Of a stretch of 11,976 nucleotides of DNA, positions 1 through 7,468 are shown in pieces. Under the pieces are notes generated by a model that had not been told where the DNA came from, did no database searches, and saw nothing but the letters and a program-made list of their open reading frames with translations. The DNA lies in the NCBI GenBank assembly GCA_029932445.1, contig JAOZQB010000082.1, positions 1-11,976 of the forward strand. Direction: 5' to 3'. The translations under genes were made by a program, and so were the position numbers. The stretch is from Bacteroidales bacterium. GTDB taxonomy: Bacteria; Bacteroidota; Bacteroidia; Bacteroidales; JAADGE01. Position 1 is the first letter of the stretch; every line of letters starts with the position of its first letter.

Positions 1-1142
1 AGGTCATTTTGCATCAATTTGTCTTTATGCCAAAGATAAGATGAATTGTAGCCGCCCATCACTTGATAAAAATCCCACACACCGCAATTGTATTTTTTTG
101 CGAGTTCTAAAATTACTTTTTCGGCATCTTCGGTAAACGGCAGCGGATTTCTTCGGTGAAAATAACAATCGTTAGGAACAGTAAGCAGGATTGCCGCATC
201 GGGTACGGCTTTTTTTATTCTGTTCAGAAATTCAATATAATGTCGTTTGTATCTTTCGGGATAAAAAGTTTTAACGTAAGTATCATTTGTTCCGATTGAG
301 ATAATCACTAAGTCAGGATTTACGACGGATATCTGTTTTTCAAGTAAATTGCATTTCAGAAAAGACGGCAAACTTGCACCTGAAATTCCGGCATCGGTAT
401 AAACTATTCCGGAGAAAGAATTTTCAAAATCAATACCGTAAAGTGTGAATCGGTGTTGCGATGTATCGGTTTTTAGAATTTGCAATTTTACCGAGTTCAG
501 AAAATTTTCAGTTTTAATAAGCGTATATCCGTCATCGGGAAATTCTGTTATTTTATAGCTTGAGCTGTCGGCAGAAAGTCTTATTTTATAGGTATCTTCA
601 GCCGTATCATGAAATATTTTTATAATATCGGTTTCGTATTTTTGATAATTCGGATTTAAAGTTATCGTAATGCTTGCCGTGCTGTCTATTGTTGTTGCTT
701 CAATACCGAGCATTCCGAGATTGCAATTTTTGTGTTCAACATTTCGGCATGTTTTCCATTCGCCTGTCCACTTAATGCGATAATTTTTAGGTGTGTAAGT
801 TTTGGACATTCCGTAGGGGAAAATCATACCTCTTCCGCCGTTTAATCCGGGATAAAAATTTTGCATTTTTTTTCGACAGATACCGGAATAAATTCCTGCC
901 TGAATATGCGAACCGCCGAAATGTACAATATTAATTTTTTTTTCTCCTTTTAATATTAAAGTGTCAAGCTTTGAAAACAGATTTTGAAAATCGGAACTGT
1001 CACCCGGGAAAATGATTTTATTTTTATCGTAACGAATATAACGGTAATCAGAATATTCTGTGTAAGGATAAGCATTCTGAGCAATAATAAATTCAGACGG
1101 AAAAATTATTAAGAAAGTATAAAGTATAAGCTTTTGAATCAT
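1..1142 (-). CDS. SGNH/GDSL-family hydrolase, secreted, C-terminus cut by the window edge
   Basis: Translating the minus strand from the ATG at 1140-1142 gives 380 open codons up to the window edge. Residues 1-21 look like a signal peptide ending near IIAQ. SGNH blocks are visible: HFGGSHIQAG at 74-83 with Ser78 as probable nucleophile, GISGAS near 252-257, and IGTND at 283-287 with Asn286. The last codons read QND followed by Leu, fitting the start of a D-x-x-H block V whose His lies outside the window. About 200 residues separate the Ser and Asn blocks and probably form an inserted beta-rich domain, as in Ape1-type peptidoglycan O-acetylesterases (inference). Block I has Gly where the usual GDS has Asp. 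The ATG overlaps the stop of the upstream SGNH gene (ATGA), implying coupling. The two share GEWK, GMLG and MGG motifs, so they are distant paralogues. The substrate is unknown; a carbohydrate esterase or acetyltransferase role is most likely. Confidence 0.85.
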   Translation of the reverse strand, partial: MIQKLILYTFLIIFPSEFIIAQNAYPYTEYSDYRYIRYDKNKIIFPGDSSDFQNLFSKLDTLILKGEKKINIVHFGGSHIQAGIYSGICRKKMQNFYPGLNGGRGMIFPYGMSKTYTPKNYRIKWTGEWKTCRNVEHKNCNLGMLGIEATTIDSTASITITLNPNYQKYETDIIKIFHDTAEDTYKIRLSADSSSYKITEFPDDGYTLIKTENFLNSVKLQILKTDTSQHRFTLYGIDFENSFSGIVYTDAGISGASLPSFLKCNLLEKQISVVNPDLVIISIGTNDTYVKTFYPERYKRHYIEFLNRIKKAVPDAAILLTVPNDCYFHRRNPLPFTEDAEKVILELAKKYNCGVWDFYQVMGGYNSSYLWHKDKLMQND

Positions 1143-2674
1143 TTTTTCTTTTTCAAATACCGGTTATACTCATACATAAAAGCATTATAAAACATTTTTG
1201 CAATGTAACGTGCACCGCGCGGCGTAAAATGCGTAAAATCTTTTTCTCCCAAAGGAGGGTCGTAAAAAACCCAACTCGGCATGGAGTTTTCGCCGCCCAT
1301 GGCTTCATACATATCCCAATAAGCACAATTGTTCTCAAAACTTGCTTGTTTTAAAGCATCACGAATTAAGGGGACATTCGGGTATGTAACATAAGTGTCG
1401 CCTTCTTTTTTTGACATATCCGCCAAACCTATGACCATAATCGTTAAATCGGGAGCAATTTTTTTTAAAGTTCGAAGTTGTCTTGAAAATGCTTTTCGAT
1501 AATAATTATAACTTTCTCTGACATTGGGAACGGTGTTTCCTCCGAATTGTAAAATAAGCAGTTTAGTATTTAATTGTTGATACATTCGGCTCAACATATT
1601 TAAATCCATTTTTGTGAAAAACAAACCGCCCGAACCGCGCATGCCGATGTTGTCAATATTAATTCCCGAATACCCTTCAAGGGAGAAACCGTATATATCA
1701 GGGCTGTCTTCGGCTTCAAATTCAAATTTTAAATTTTTAGGTGTTGTTTCAAAATTCCACGTTTTTATGTGATAATCATCAGAAACGGGCAGAACGGATT
1801 CGTCAATTAATTGCTCATCGGCATAGGTTTTTATTTTAACATCGGTTTGGTTGTATCCGTAGTACATTTTACATCGTTTAAACTGTTTTGAAGGTCTAAA
1901 AGAGTAGGGTGATTCTGAAATGTCAATGCTTGCGTAATGCATTAATTTATGCGGCATTAATTCTTCTTGGTTAAATGTTGTTTTTAATGAATCCGGAAGT
2001 GTGTCGTTAACAATGGGAGTGAAACGTGCAAAATTACCGAGCATACCGTAATGATTATGTTTTACAATTGTATCACGTCTTCCGTAAACAGTATAGCGTT
2101 TCCATTCTCCGCTGACGGATTGAATCATCGGTGATTTAAAATCAAATGCTTTTAAAGCAGGAACCAAACCCGGACCGACACCTCCGAATTGCGATTGCAA
2201 TTTGTATCTGAAATAATCGGTAATACGATCGGTTTCTATTTGAGAATCACCGTAATGCATTATTCGGACAATTTTTTTCTGATTCTTGATATTTGAAAGA
2301 ACGGCAAAAAATTTATCCAAACTTGAATGCGAATTATCTGGAAATTCAATATATCGGACAACCGAATCAATTTTAACGGGCATCGGTTTATAATAAACAT
2401 ATTGAGAATCAATCATGACGGAATCAACAGGATCTTTTTTTTTCGGTTTTTGAATATTGACGATGTCTTTGTCTTCCGGAATATCCGTGCCGTTAATAAT
2501 ATCCGAAATATCAACTTTCGTTTGTTTAGGAGGATTAATTAAATCATCAATCGTAATAAATTTAAGTGTAAAAGAATCAGTTATTTTTATTCCTTTTGAA
2601 GGAAAAATAACGGATAAAAGCAACAGGATAAATAATGCCGAAAGCGTAAAAATCAGAACTTTTTTAGGAGTCAT
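1139..2674 (-). CDS. SGNH/GDSL-family hydrolase, membrane-anchored, Ape1/PatB-like architecture
   Basis: A 511-residue protein. Residues 6-24 form one hydrophobic segment with no obvious cleavage site, so it is probably an N-terminal anchor with the rest in the periplasm. A polar linker (about 45-115) leads to the SGNH domain. Block I is HYGDSQ at 140-145 (Ser144), block II IGMRGSGG at 343-350, block III QFGGN at 376-380 (Asn380) and block V DFTHF at 479-483 (Asp479, His482), so all catalytic positions are present. Between blocks I and III lie about 235 residues, with a probable beta-rich inserted module near 185-335. This recalls peptidoglycan O-acetylesterases with an inserted carbohydrate-binding module. 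The gene lies 20 bases after a lytic transglycosylase gene and overlaps a second SGNH gene, which supports a wall-polysaccharide role. Acting on peptidoglycan O-acetyl groups is inference; another glycan ester is possible. A run of nine A (coding strand) encodes the PKKKD linker. Confidence 0.88.
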   Translation of the reverse strand: MTPKKVLIFTLSALFILLLLSVIFPSKGIKITDSFTLKFITIDDLINPPKQTKVDISDIINGTDIPEDKDIVNIQKPKKKDPVDSVMIDSQYVYYKPMPVKIDSVVRYIEFPDNSHSSLDKFFAVLSNIKNQKKIVRIMHYGDSQIETDRITDYFRYKLQSQFGGVGPGLVPALKAFDFKSPMIQSVSGEWKRYTVYGRRDTIVKHNHYGMLGNFARFTPIVNDTLPDSLKTTFNQEELMPHKLMHYASIDISESPYSFRPSKQFKRCKMYYGYNQTDVKIKTYADEQLIDESVLPVSDDYHIKTWNFETTPKNLKFEFEAEDSPDIYGFSLEGYSGINIDNIGMRGSGGLFFTKMDLNMLSRMYQQLNTKLLILQFGGNTVPNVRESYNYYRKAFSRQLRTLKKIAPDLTIMVIGLADMSKKEGDTYVTYPNVPLIRDALKQASFENNCAYWDMYEAMGGENSMPSWVFYDPPLGEKDFTHFTPRGARYIAKMFYNAFMYEYNRYLKKKK

Positions 2675-2694
2675 CGTTCAGGATTTTGGGAAAT

Positions 2695-4251
2695 TTATTT
2701 TTTCTTAATAATAATTTCCTGACCGATTTTTAAACCTCTGACATCTTTATCCGAGAAACCGTTAATCTTTTGAATGTCATTTGCTGAAACATTGTCAAAT
2801 TGTTTCGAAATTACCCAAAGATTATCACCGGGTTTAATTTTATAAACAACATATTTGTTTTTGTCAGGTTTTACAATCGGCTTATTATGAATGGTCGGAA
2901 TATTGGTTTTTTCTTTTTGGGCAGAAGTCATTTTGTTAATTTTCTGATAATGAGCAAATTTTTTAATCGGAACCCAAACGGCTATTTTTTGGCCTATTTG
3001 CAGTTTTGTACTTCTCGTATTGTTCCAGTATTTTAAGTCATTTACCGAGCAATCATACCATTCTGCAATGTTGCTGTATGTGTCGCCTGTTTTTATAGCG
3101 TAATATAATTTTTTCTTTCCGTTAGTACTCGGCGGCGTGTAATTATAATTCGTGTAGGGACGATCACTTTTTGAAGGTGAAATTAAACTGACTTGTTCAT
3201 TCAAATAAATGCTGTCTTTATATTGATATATTTCGTCTTCGGAATTTAAAAAACTACTGACTTTATCGAACGGCAGTCTTAAAGGGTAGGGTTTATAATT
3301 TCCCGGAATAATGTCACGTTTATATTGCGGATTTAATGTTGCGAGTTTATCATAATCCATTTTTAAATACTCGGATACTTGATGAAGATTAAGCTTCTTA
3401 TGAATCATAACAGTGTCGGTTAACATATCCATGTCAATTTTTTTCGGTATAATGTTATGTTCTTTATAATAATTCATAGAATACAGTGCCGCGATATAGG
3501 CCGGAATGTATCCTCGAGTTTCACGCGGGAGATACGGATAAATTTCCCAAAAGTTAGTTTTACCTCCCGAACGTTTAATAGCTTTTTTTACATTTCCGGC
3601 GCCGCTGTTATAAGCTGCAATTGATAATGTCCAATCACCGAATATTTTATACATATCTCGAAGATATTTGGCGGCAGCTTCGGTGGATTTTATAACATCC
3701 ATACGTTCATCAATATATGAATTAATTTCAAGCCCGTACATTTTTCCCGTAGGATACATAAATTGCCATAAACCGACTGCTCCGGAACGAGATCTTGCTC
3801 GCGGATTAAGAGCTGATTCTATAATGGGCAAATAACCCAGTTCTAAAGGCAGATTGTATTTATCGAGTATTTGTTCGAAAAAGGGCATGTAATATTGAGA
3901 AATACCCAGTAAATATCTTCTTGATGCCGTGTTTTTTGAATAAAATTTAATCCATTGTTTTACGGTTTTATTATAGGACATCGGAACAACCGTCGGTAAT
4001 TTGAATAATCGTTGAATATAAACAGAATCAGGAATTGTTTCAGTATCAGTATTTACGGGATTATTAAAATTTGTATGGTCTTTTTCGGTTAAACTTCTTT
4101 TTACATACCAATTATTTACCAGATCATCTAAATATTGGGTTTGTTGAGTTAATGCATCAAAATTTTCAGAAGTTGTATCTTGCTTTTTTTGAGCTTTAAC
4201 AGCTGAAAAAAATGTCGTTAAAAATAGAATTATTAAAAAGTAGTTTTTCAT
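2695..4251 (-). CDS. Lytic transglycosylase, MltD-like, with two LysM domains
   Basis: A 518-residue exported enzyme that should cleave the MurNAc-GlcNAc bond of peptidoglycan to give 1,6-anhydroMurNAc ends. Residues 1-20 are a signal peptide ending AVKA; no lipobox Cys is seen, unlike E. coli MltD. The SLT/GH23 domain runs from about 115 to 255. The catalytic Glu is Glu145 in PIIESALNP, followed by RSRSGAVGLWQF (153-164) and AAYNSGAGNV (212-221), the standard family-1 signatures. Two C-terminal LysM domains follow (about 383-428 and 468-516, each opening with a YxIK(T/P)GD-like segment), which bind glycan strands. The ATG lies 3 bases after the DUF5683 stop, so the gene belongs to the parAB operon. 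Function is well supported; the exact family name (MltD) is by domain layout. Its pairing with downstream SGNH esterase-like genes suggests coordinated wall turnover. Confidence 0.93.
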   Translation of the reverse strand: MKNYFLIILFLTTFFSAVKAQKKQDTTSENFDALTQQTQYLDDLVNNWYVKRSLTEKDHTNFNNPVNTDTETIPDSVYIQRLFKLPTVVPMSYNKTVKQWIKFYSKNTASRRYLLGISQYYMPFFEQILDKYNLPLELGYLPIIESALNPRARSRSGAVGLWQFMYPTGKMYGLEINSYIDERMDVIKSTEAAAKYLRDMYKIFGDWTLSIAAYNSGAGNVKKAIKRSGGKTNFWEIYPYLPRETRGYIPAYIAALYSMNYYKEHNIIPKKIDMDMLTDTVMIHKKLNLHQVSEYLKMDYDKLATLNPQYKRDIIPGNYKPYPLRLPFDKVSSFLNSEDEIYQYKDSIYLNEQVSLISPSKSDRPYTNYNYTPPSTNGKKKLYYAIKTGDTYSNIAEWYDCSVNDLKYWNNTRSTKLQIGQKIAVWVPIKKFAHYQKINKMTSAQKEKTNIPTIHNKPIVKPDKNKYVVYKIKPGDNLWVISKQFDNVSANDIQKINGFSDKDVRGLKIGQEIIIKKK

Positions 4252-4254
4252 TTT

Positions 4255-4857
4255 TTATTTTAAATTAAAACAAAAGGTTAAACCGATGGTGTTTTTTTTC
4301 ATTTTTCCGTATAAAGGAATTATTTCCGGAGATATTTTTAAAGATAAATCATCGCTGACATCAAAATCGGACAATTCGGCATCAACGGTTGCATCAATAA
4401 TATTTAAACCGTATACGGCTAAAAAAATGACAACTGATAAATCTCTGTTTCTTCTGGTTGAATTTTTATATTCAAGTAATCTGTCGGTTGATATTTCATC
4501 ACTGAAAATAGTTTCATCTAAAGTGGTATCAATTCTTTGTTGATATCCGGTTAAAAACTTATGATATTGTTTGTTGTTATATTGAAAAAGGAAAGCAGCT
4601 GTACCAAGTGCAGAATAAACGATAGGTACTTTCCAATATTTTTGGTTGTAAACCTGACCGGCACCGGGTAAAACGGCTGAAAATAAAGCGGCTCGTTTAG
4701 GATGTTTCTTTTTTGATACAAGAACCGTTACTTCTTTACCACCTTCATAAATCAAAGTATCCGGATTGTTTTTATTGACAGAATCCGGCTGAGAATAGAT
4801 TATTCCGGAAAAAAATATCAGACTAAAAAAAAAAGTTATGGTAAAAAAAGACCTCAT
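4255..4857 (-). CDS. DUF5683 family membrane protein
   Basis: A 200-residue protein of the Bacteroidota DUF5683 family, function unknown. Residues 1-23 are a very hydrophobic signal sequence rich in Phe, ending near YSQ. The family core starts at HPKRAALFSAVLPGAGQ (52-68) and continues with NQKYWKVP, a membrane segment at about 76-93, a second at about 139-155, and IIDATVDAELSDFDVSDDL (153-171). The PGAGQxYNxKYWK pattern is the diagnostic part. The C-terminal stretch may be beta-rich. It lies 2 bases after parB and 3 bases before the lytic transglycosylase. In many Bacteroidota this family follows parAB directly (recalled from family context), so a role linking partitioning and the envelope is tempting but unproven. 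The coding strand has a run of ten T at codons 8-11 within the signal sequence. Confidence 0.88.
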   Translation of the reverse strand: MRSFFTITFFFSLIFFSGIIYSQPDSVNKNNPDTLIYEGGKEVTVLVSKKKHPKRAALFSAVLPGAGQVYNQKYWKVPIVYSALGTAAFLFQYNNKQYHKFLTGYQQRIDTTLDETIFSDEISTDRLLEYKNSTRRNRDLSVVIFLAVYGLNIIDATVDAELSDFDVSDDLSLKISPEIIPLYGKMKKNTIGLTFCFNLK

Positions 4858-4859
4858 AT

Positions 4860-5747
4860 TTATTTTATGCTTGAAAGAAGGTTCTTTATTTTTTGAAACT
4901 CTTCATCAGAAGTAAAAGCTATTGAAATACTTCCTCTGCCGGCATTATTTCTTTTTATGTTTACCGTACTTTTAAATACTTCTGATAAATTTTCTTTTAA
5001 TGTAACGAATTCTTCAGGCAATTTATTTTTCAGTACTTTTTTAGCTTCTTTTTTTATCGGGAAATTTATATCACGTATTAATTTTTCGGTTTCTCTTACC
5101 GATAGTTTATTCGAGATAATATTTTCGTAGATATTGACTTGTTTTTTAGGATTTTCAACAGTGATAAGTGCTTTTGCATGTCCTTGTGTTATCAATTTAT
5201 TTTGAATAGCTGATTGAATTTCAGCCGGTAATTGTAAAAGTCGCAAATAATTAGTAACCGTAGTTCTGTTTTTTCCTATTCTGTTTGCTAATTTATCTTG
5301 AGTTAAATTACATTCTTCAATTAAGCGTTGGTATGATACAGCAATTTCTATGGCATTTAAATCTTCTCTTTGAATGTTTTCGACCAAAGCCATTTCCAGC
5401 ATGGCACTGTCATCAGCTTTTCTGATAAATGCAATAATCTTTTTTAAACCGGCATCTTTTGAGGCACGTAATCTGCGTTCACCTGAAATGACCTGAAATT
5501 TTCCGTTTTTCAGTTTCCTAACCGTAATCGGCTGAATGATACCGTGTTGTTTTATTGATACAGTGAGCTCTTTTAATGCTTCTATATTAAAATCTTCACG
5601 CGGTTGAAACGGATTTATTTCAATATCATTAATATTAATTTCTGCAACTGCACCTGTAGATATTGCTTCTTCAACAGGTTTTTTTTCGTATTGTGTCGTA
5701 TCGATTAAGGCTCCTAAACCTTTACCTAAAGGGCTTTTTTTTGCCAT
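4860..5747 (-). CDS. parB: Chromosome partitioning protein ParB (CTPase, DNA clamp)
   Basis: A 295-residue ParB/Spo0J family protein that binds centromere-like parS sites and slides as a CTP-dependent clamp, driven by ParA. The N-terminus has the KGLGALI segment (9-15) typical of the ParA-contacting tail. The N-terminal CTP-binding domain holds NPFQPR (45-50), the box II motif SGERRLRA (88-95) with the GERRxR signature, and ENIQREDLN (123-131). A helix-turn-helix DNA-binding domain covers about 147-190 (LTQDKLANRIGKNRTTVTNYL region). The C-terminal dimerisation part is about 245-295. The start ATG lies one base after the parA stop, so the two are co-transcribed. No convincing parS palindrome was found in the window. 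The coding strand has a run of eight A at codons 2-4. Length and motifs are normal for a chromosomal ParB. Confidence 0.97.
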   Translation of the reverse strand: MAKKSPLGKGLGALIDTTQYEKKPVEEAISTGAVAEININDIEINPFQPREDFNIEALKELTVSIKQHGIIQPITVRKLKNGKFQVISGERRLRASKDAGLKKIIAFIRKADDSAMLEMALVENIQREDLNAIEIAVSYQRLIEECNLTQDKLANRIGKNRTTVTNYLRLLQLPAEIQSAIQNKLITQGHAKALITVENPKKQVNIYENIISNKLSVRETEKLIRDINFPIKKEAKKVLKNKLPEEFVTLKENLSEVFKSTVNIKRNNAGRGSISIAFTSDEEFQKIKNLLSSIK

Positions 5748-5748
5748 A

Positions 5749-6522
5749 TTAATTGTCGTTTTTATTTCTTTCTAATAATTCTCTTGCTAAATTCAAATAA
5801 TTGATAGTTCCTTTTGAATTGGCGTCATAATTGATTGCCGGTAAACCGTAACTCGGTGCTTCGCTCAATTTAATATTTCGTTGAATGATGGTATCAAAAA
5901 CCATACTTTCAAAATGTTTTCTGACTTCTGCAGCAACATGGTTGGATAATCGAACACGCGAATCGTACATGGTTAATAAAAATCCTTCAATTTCTAATTC
6001 AGTATTGATATTTTTCTGAATCATTTGGATGGTGTTCAAAAGTTTCCCCAGACCTTCGAGTGCAAAATACTCACATTGCACCGGAATAATTACGGAATCG
6101 GATGCTGCTAATGCATTCAATGTTAATAAACCTAATGAAGGAGAACAATCAATTAAAACATAATCGTATTCATCTTTGACTTTTTTAACGACTGTATCTA
6201 AAAAATATTCTCTGCTTTCTTCTCCTAACATTTCAATCTCTGCACCTACCAAATCAATGTGTGAGGGAATAATATCTAAACCGGGTGTTTTCGTCTTTAT
6301 AATAACTTCTTTCGGTAAAATTTCTCCTATAAAACAATCGTAAATACTGTATTTAATATTTTTCAGATCAAGACCGATACCGGAAGTTGCATTTGCTTGC
6401 GGATCAAAGTCGATAATTAACACTTTCTTTTCAAGAACGGCAAGACTTGCTGCCAAATTGATAGCAGTAGTTGTTTTTCCTACGCCGCCTTTTTGATTTG
6501 CTAATGCAATAACTTTTGACAT
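5749..6522 (-). CDS. parA: Chromosome partitioning ATPase ParA/Soj
   Basis: A 257-residue MinD/ParA-type ATPase that binds DNA non-specifically as an ATP dimer and moves ParB-parS complexes. The deviant Walker A motif is KGGVGKTT at 11-18, with signature Lys11 and catalytic-loop Lys16. Walker A' is IIDFDPQANAT (36-46, with Asp40), and Walker B is VLIDCSPSLG (121-130, with Asp124). PVQCEYFALEGL (152-163) is also family-typical. There is no N-terminal HTH extension, so this is the short chromosomal Soj type, not a plasmid type Ia ParA. It is the first gene of the minus-strand operon. A Bacteroidota -7 box lies about 39 bases upstream of the ATG, and only one base separates it from parB. Assignment is firm. 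Confidence 0.97.
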   Translation of the reverse strand: MSKVIALANQKGGVGKTTTAINLAASLAVLEKKVLIIDFDPQANATSGIGLDLKNIKYSIYDCFIGEILPKEVIIKTKTPGLDIIPSHIDLVGAEIEMLGEESREYFLDTVVKKVKDEYDYVLIDCSPSLGLLTLNALAASDSVIIPVQCEYFALEGLGKLLNTIQMIQKNINTELEIEGFLLTMYDSRVRLSNHVAAEVRKHFESMVFDTIIQRNIKLSEAPSYGLPAINYDANSKGTINYLNLARELLERNKNDN

Positions 6523-6560
6523 TCTTTAAGATATTTAAAAGTTAAAATTTGATATTGATG

Positions 6561-6568
6561 CAAAAATA
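6561..6568 (-). promoter_or_regulatory. Candidate -7 box of the parA operon promoter
   Basis: On the minus strand this octamer reads TATTTTTG, a full match to the Bacteroidota -7 consensus TAnnTTTG. Transcription would start near 6554 and leave a leader of about 32 bases before the parA ATG. No TTG-type -33 element is seen at the expected 17-23 base spacing, so the call rests on the -7 box and its position. Confidence 0.45.
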
Positions 6569-6633
6569 TAACTTTTATCGATATAATTCTTTTTTTGTTA
6601 ATATCTTTTTCAGATGCTTTTCAAGAGGAAAGA

Positions 6634-7269
6634 TTAATTGTCAGTGTCTTTGTAATATACTCCGGCACTTTGAATATAACGGTTTTGCCAATCTCTGTTT
6701 CTGACATCTTTCAATAAATCAAAAAGATGCTCACCGATAAAGAAATCACTTAAATTTGTTATTCCGTAAGGTTTCAGCAATTGAATTTGACTTTCGGAAG
6801 GCATCCATGTTATTTTATCATCGGGATTTTTTGCCCAACCTTTATCTTGGTTTCGTTCAGGATCAAAGAACGGATATTCGGAATATTTTAATCGCCATAA
6901 ATTGGATAAAATTGCCTTTGTTTTATTTAGTGTAAATTCTTTGATGCCTTCATTTGTAATTTTATTAGGAACTTCAAAAACATTATATTTTTGAATTAAA
7001 TTTTCTTTATCCGGATTTGCATTAGAATTTTCTGTTCCCATTACTTGTCTTATCCAATCATCCTGAGGGATGTGTTGAATTTCATAGCCACCATCGGGTT
7101 TTGGTTTTACGATGGCTGTTTGTATCAAACTTCCGTTAAGATTTGCCATTAAACGAATTGCAAAAAACCATTCTTTTTCTGTTTTTTCTTTTTCTCCGAA
7201 GGCATTTACTTGTGCGTATAAATCGGATAATGAGAGGATTAGTGCTAATATTAATAGTGTCTTTTTCAA
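6634..7269 (-). CDS. Secreted protein of unknown function, TTG start
   Basis: I do not recognise this 211-residue protein. The reading frame opens after an in-frame TAA at 7282-7284 and contains no ATG before the signal peptide, so the TTG at 7267-7269 is the best start. From it, residues 1-20 (KKTLLILALILSLSDLYA core) make a clean Sec signal peptide with a probable cut after YAQ. No lipobox Cys is present. The mature part is polar and rich in aromatic residues (EKEWFFAIRLMANLNGS at 31-47, WRLKYSEYPFFDPERNQDKGW at 125-145 in outline, ending IGEHLFDLLKDV near 178-189), with no further membrane span. I see no catalytic motif and no Cys. It lies 111 bases upstream of parA on the same strand and diverges from pepA. 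The parA -7 box lies in that gap, so it is probably a separate unit. A periplasmic or outer-membrane-associated role is inference. Confidence 0.8.
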   Translation of the reverse strand: MKKTLLILALILSLSDLYAQVNAFGEKEKTEKEWFFAIRLMANLNGSLIQTAIVKPKPDGGYEIQHIPQDDWIRQVMGTENSNANPDKENLIQKYNVFEVPNKITNEGIKEFTLNKTKAILSNLWRLKYSEYPFFDPERNQDKGWAKNPDDKITWMPSESQIQLLKPYGITNLSDFFIGEHLFDLLKDVRNRDWQNRYIQSAGVYYKDTDN

Positions 7270-7298
7270 TTTAGATATCTTTTATTCTTAGTAAACTG

Positions 7299-7305
7299 CA
7301 AAATA
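7299..7305 (-). promoter_or_regulatory. Weak candidate -7 box for the TTG-start secreted protein gene
   Basis: On the minus strand this reads TATTTTG, one T short of the Bacteroidota TAnnTTTG box. Transcription would start about 22 bases before the TTG codon at 7269. No -33 element is visible, and a match this loose is common in AT-rich DNA. Confidence 0.22.
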
Positions 7306-7321
7306 CGTGCTAATATTATTA

Positions 7322-7352
7322 TTTTATCCTTGAAATTTTATATCTATTTTTG
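7322..7352 (+). promoter_or_regulatory. Candidate pepA promoter (Bacteroidota -33/-7 type)
   Basis: TATTTTTG at 7345-7352 fully matches the -7 consensus TAnnTTTG. Nineteen bases upstream, TTTT at 7322-7325 matches three of four bases of the -33 TTTG. Transcription would begin near 7359, leaving a leader of about 144 bases before the pepA ATG, unusually long for this gene-dense region. The leader contains the inverted repeats listed separately. Confidence 0.42.
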
Positions 7353-7375
7353 TAGTTCTTATAAAACTAAAATAT

Positions 7376-7468
7376 GAAACACCTATGATAAAAATTTTAA
7401 CACCCTAGGGAATGATTATTGCTTCCAAATATTAAGCAAAATGAAAAAAAATTACAAGCAGGTGTTCC
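7376..7468 (+). promoter_or_regulatory. Inverted-repeat cluster in the pepA leader, possible structured 5' UTR
   Basis: GAAACACCT at 7376-7384 pairs with AGGTGTTCC at 7460-7468 (8 of 9 positions) and would close a domain of about 93 bases. Inside it lie a perfect 8-base palindrome CCCTAGGG (7403-7410) and a 6-bp stem TTGCTT (7419-7424) with AAGCAA (7434-7439) around a 9-base loop. The elements are G+C-richer than their surroundings. It could be an RNA leader, an operator, or the worn end of a mobile element. I do not recognise any known riboswitch core. Confidence 0.35.

Noticed and set aside
2327..3036. Plus-strand reading frames of 71-83 codons opposite the SGNH and transglycosylase genes
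   Set aside because: They are antisense to well-supported genes, rich in Asn, Phe and Ile, and have no recognisable motif.
3518..3525. GTTTCACG, a parS half-site-like string
   Set aside because: The other half does not match (GCGGGAGA instead of TGAAACA), and it lies in the conserved coding region of the lytic transglycosylase.
6600..6633. Possible terminator after the TTG-start gene
   Set aside because: Only a 4-bp CTTT/AAAG pairing is possible, with no GC-rich stem, so it is too weak to call.
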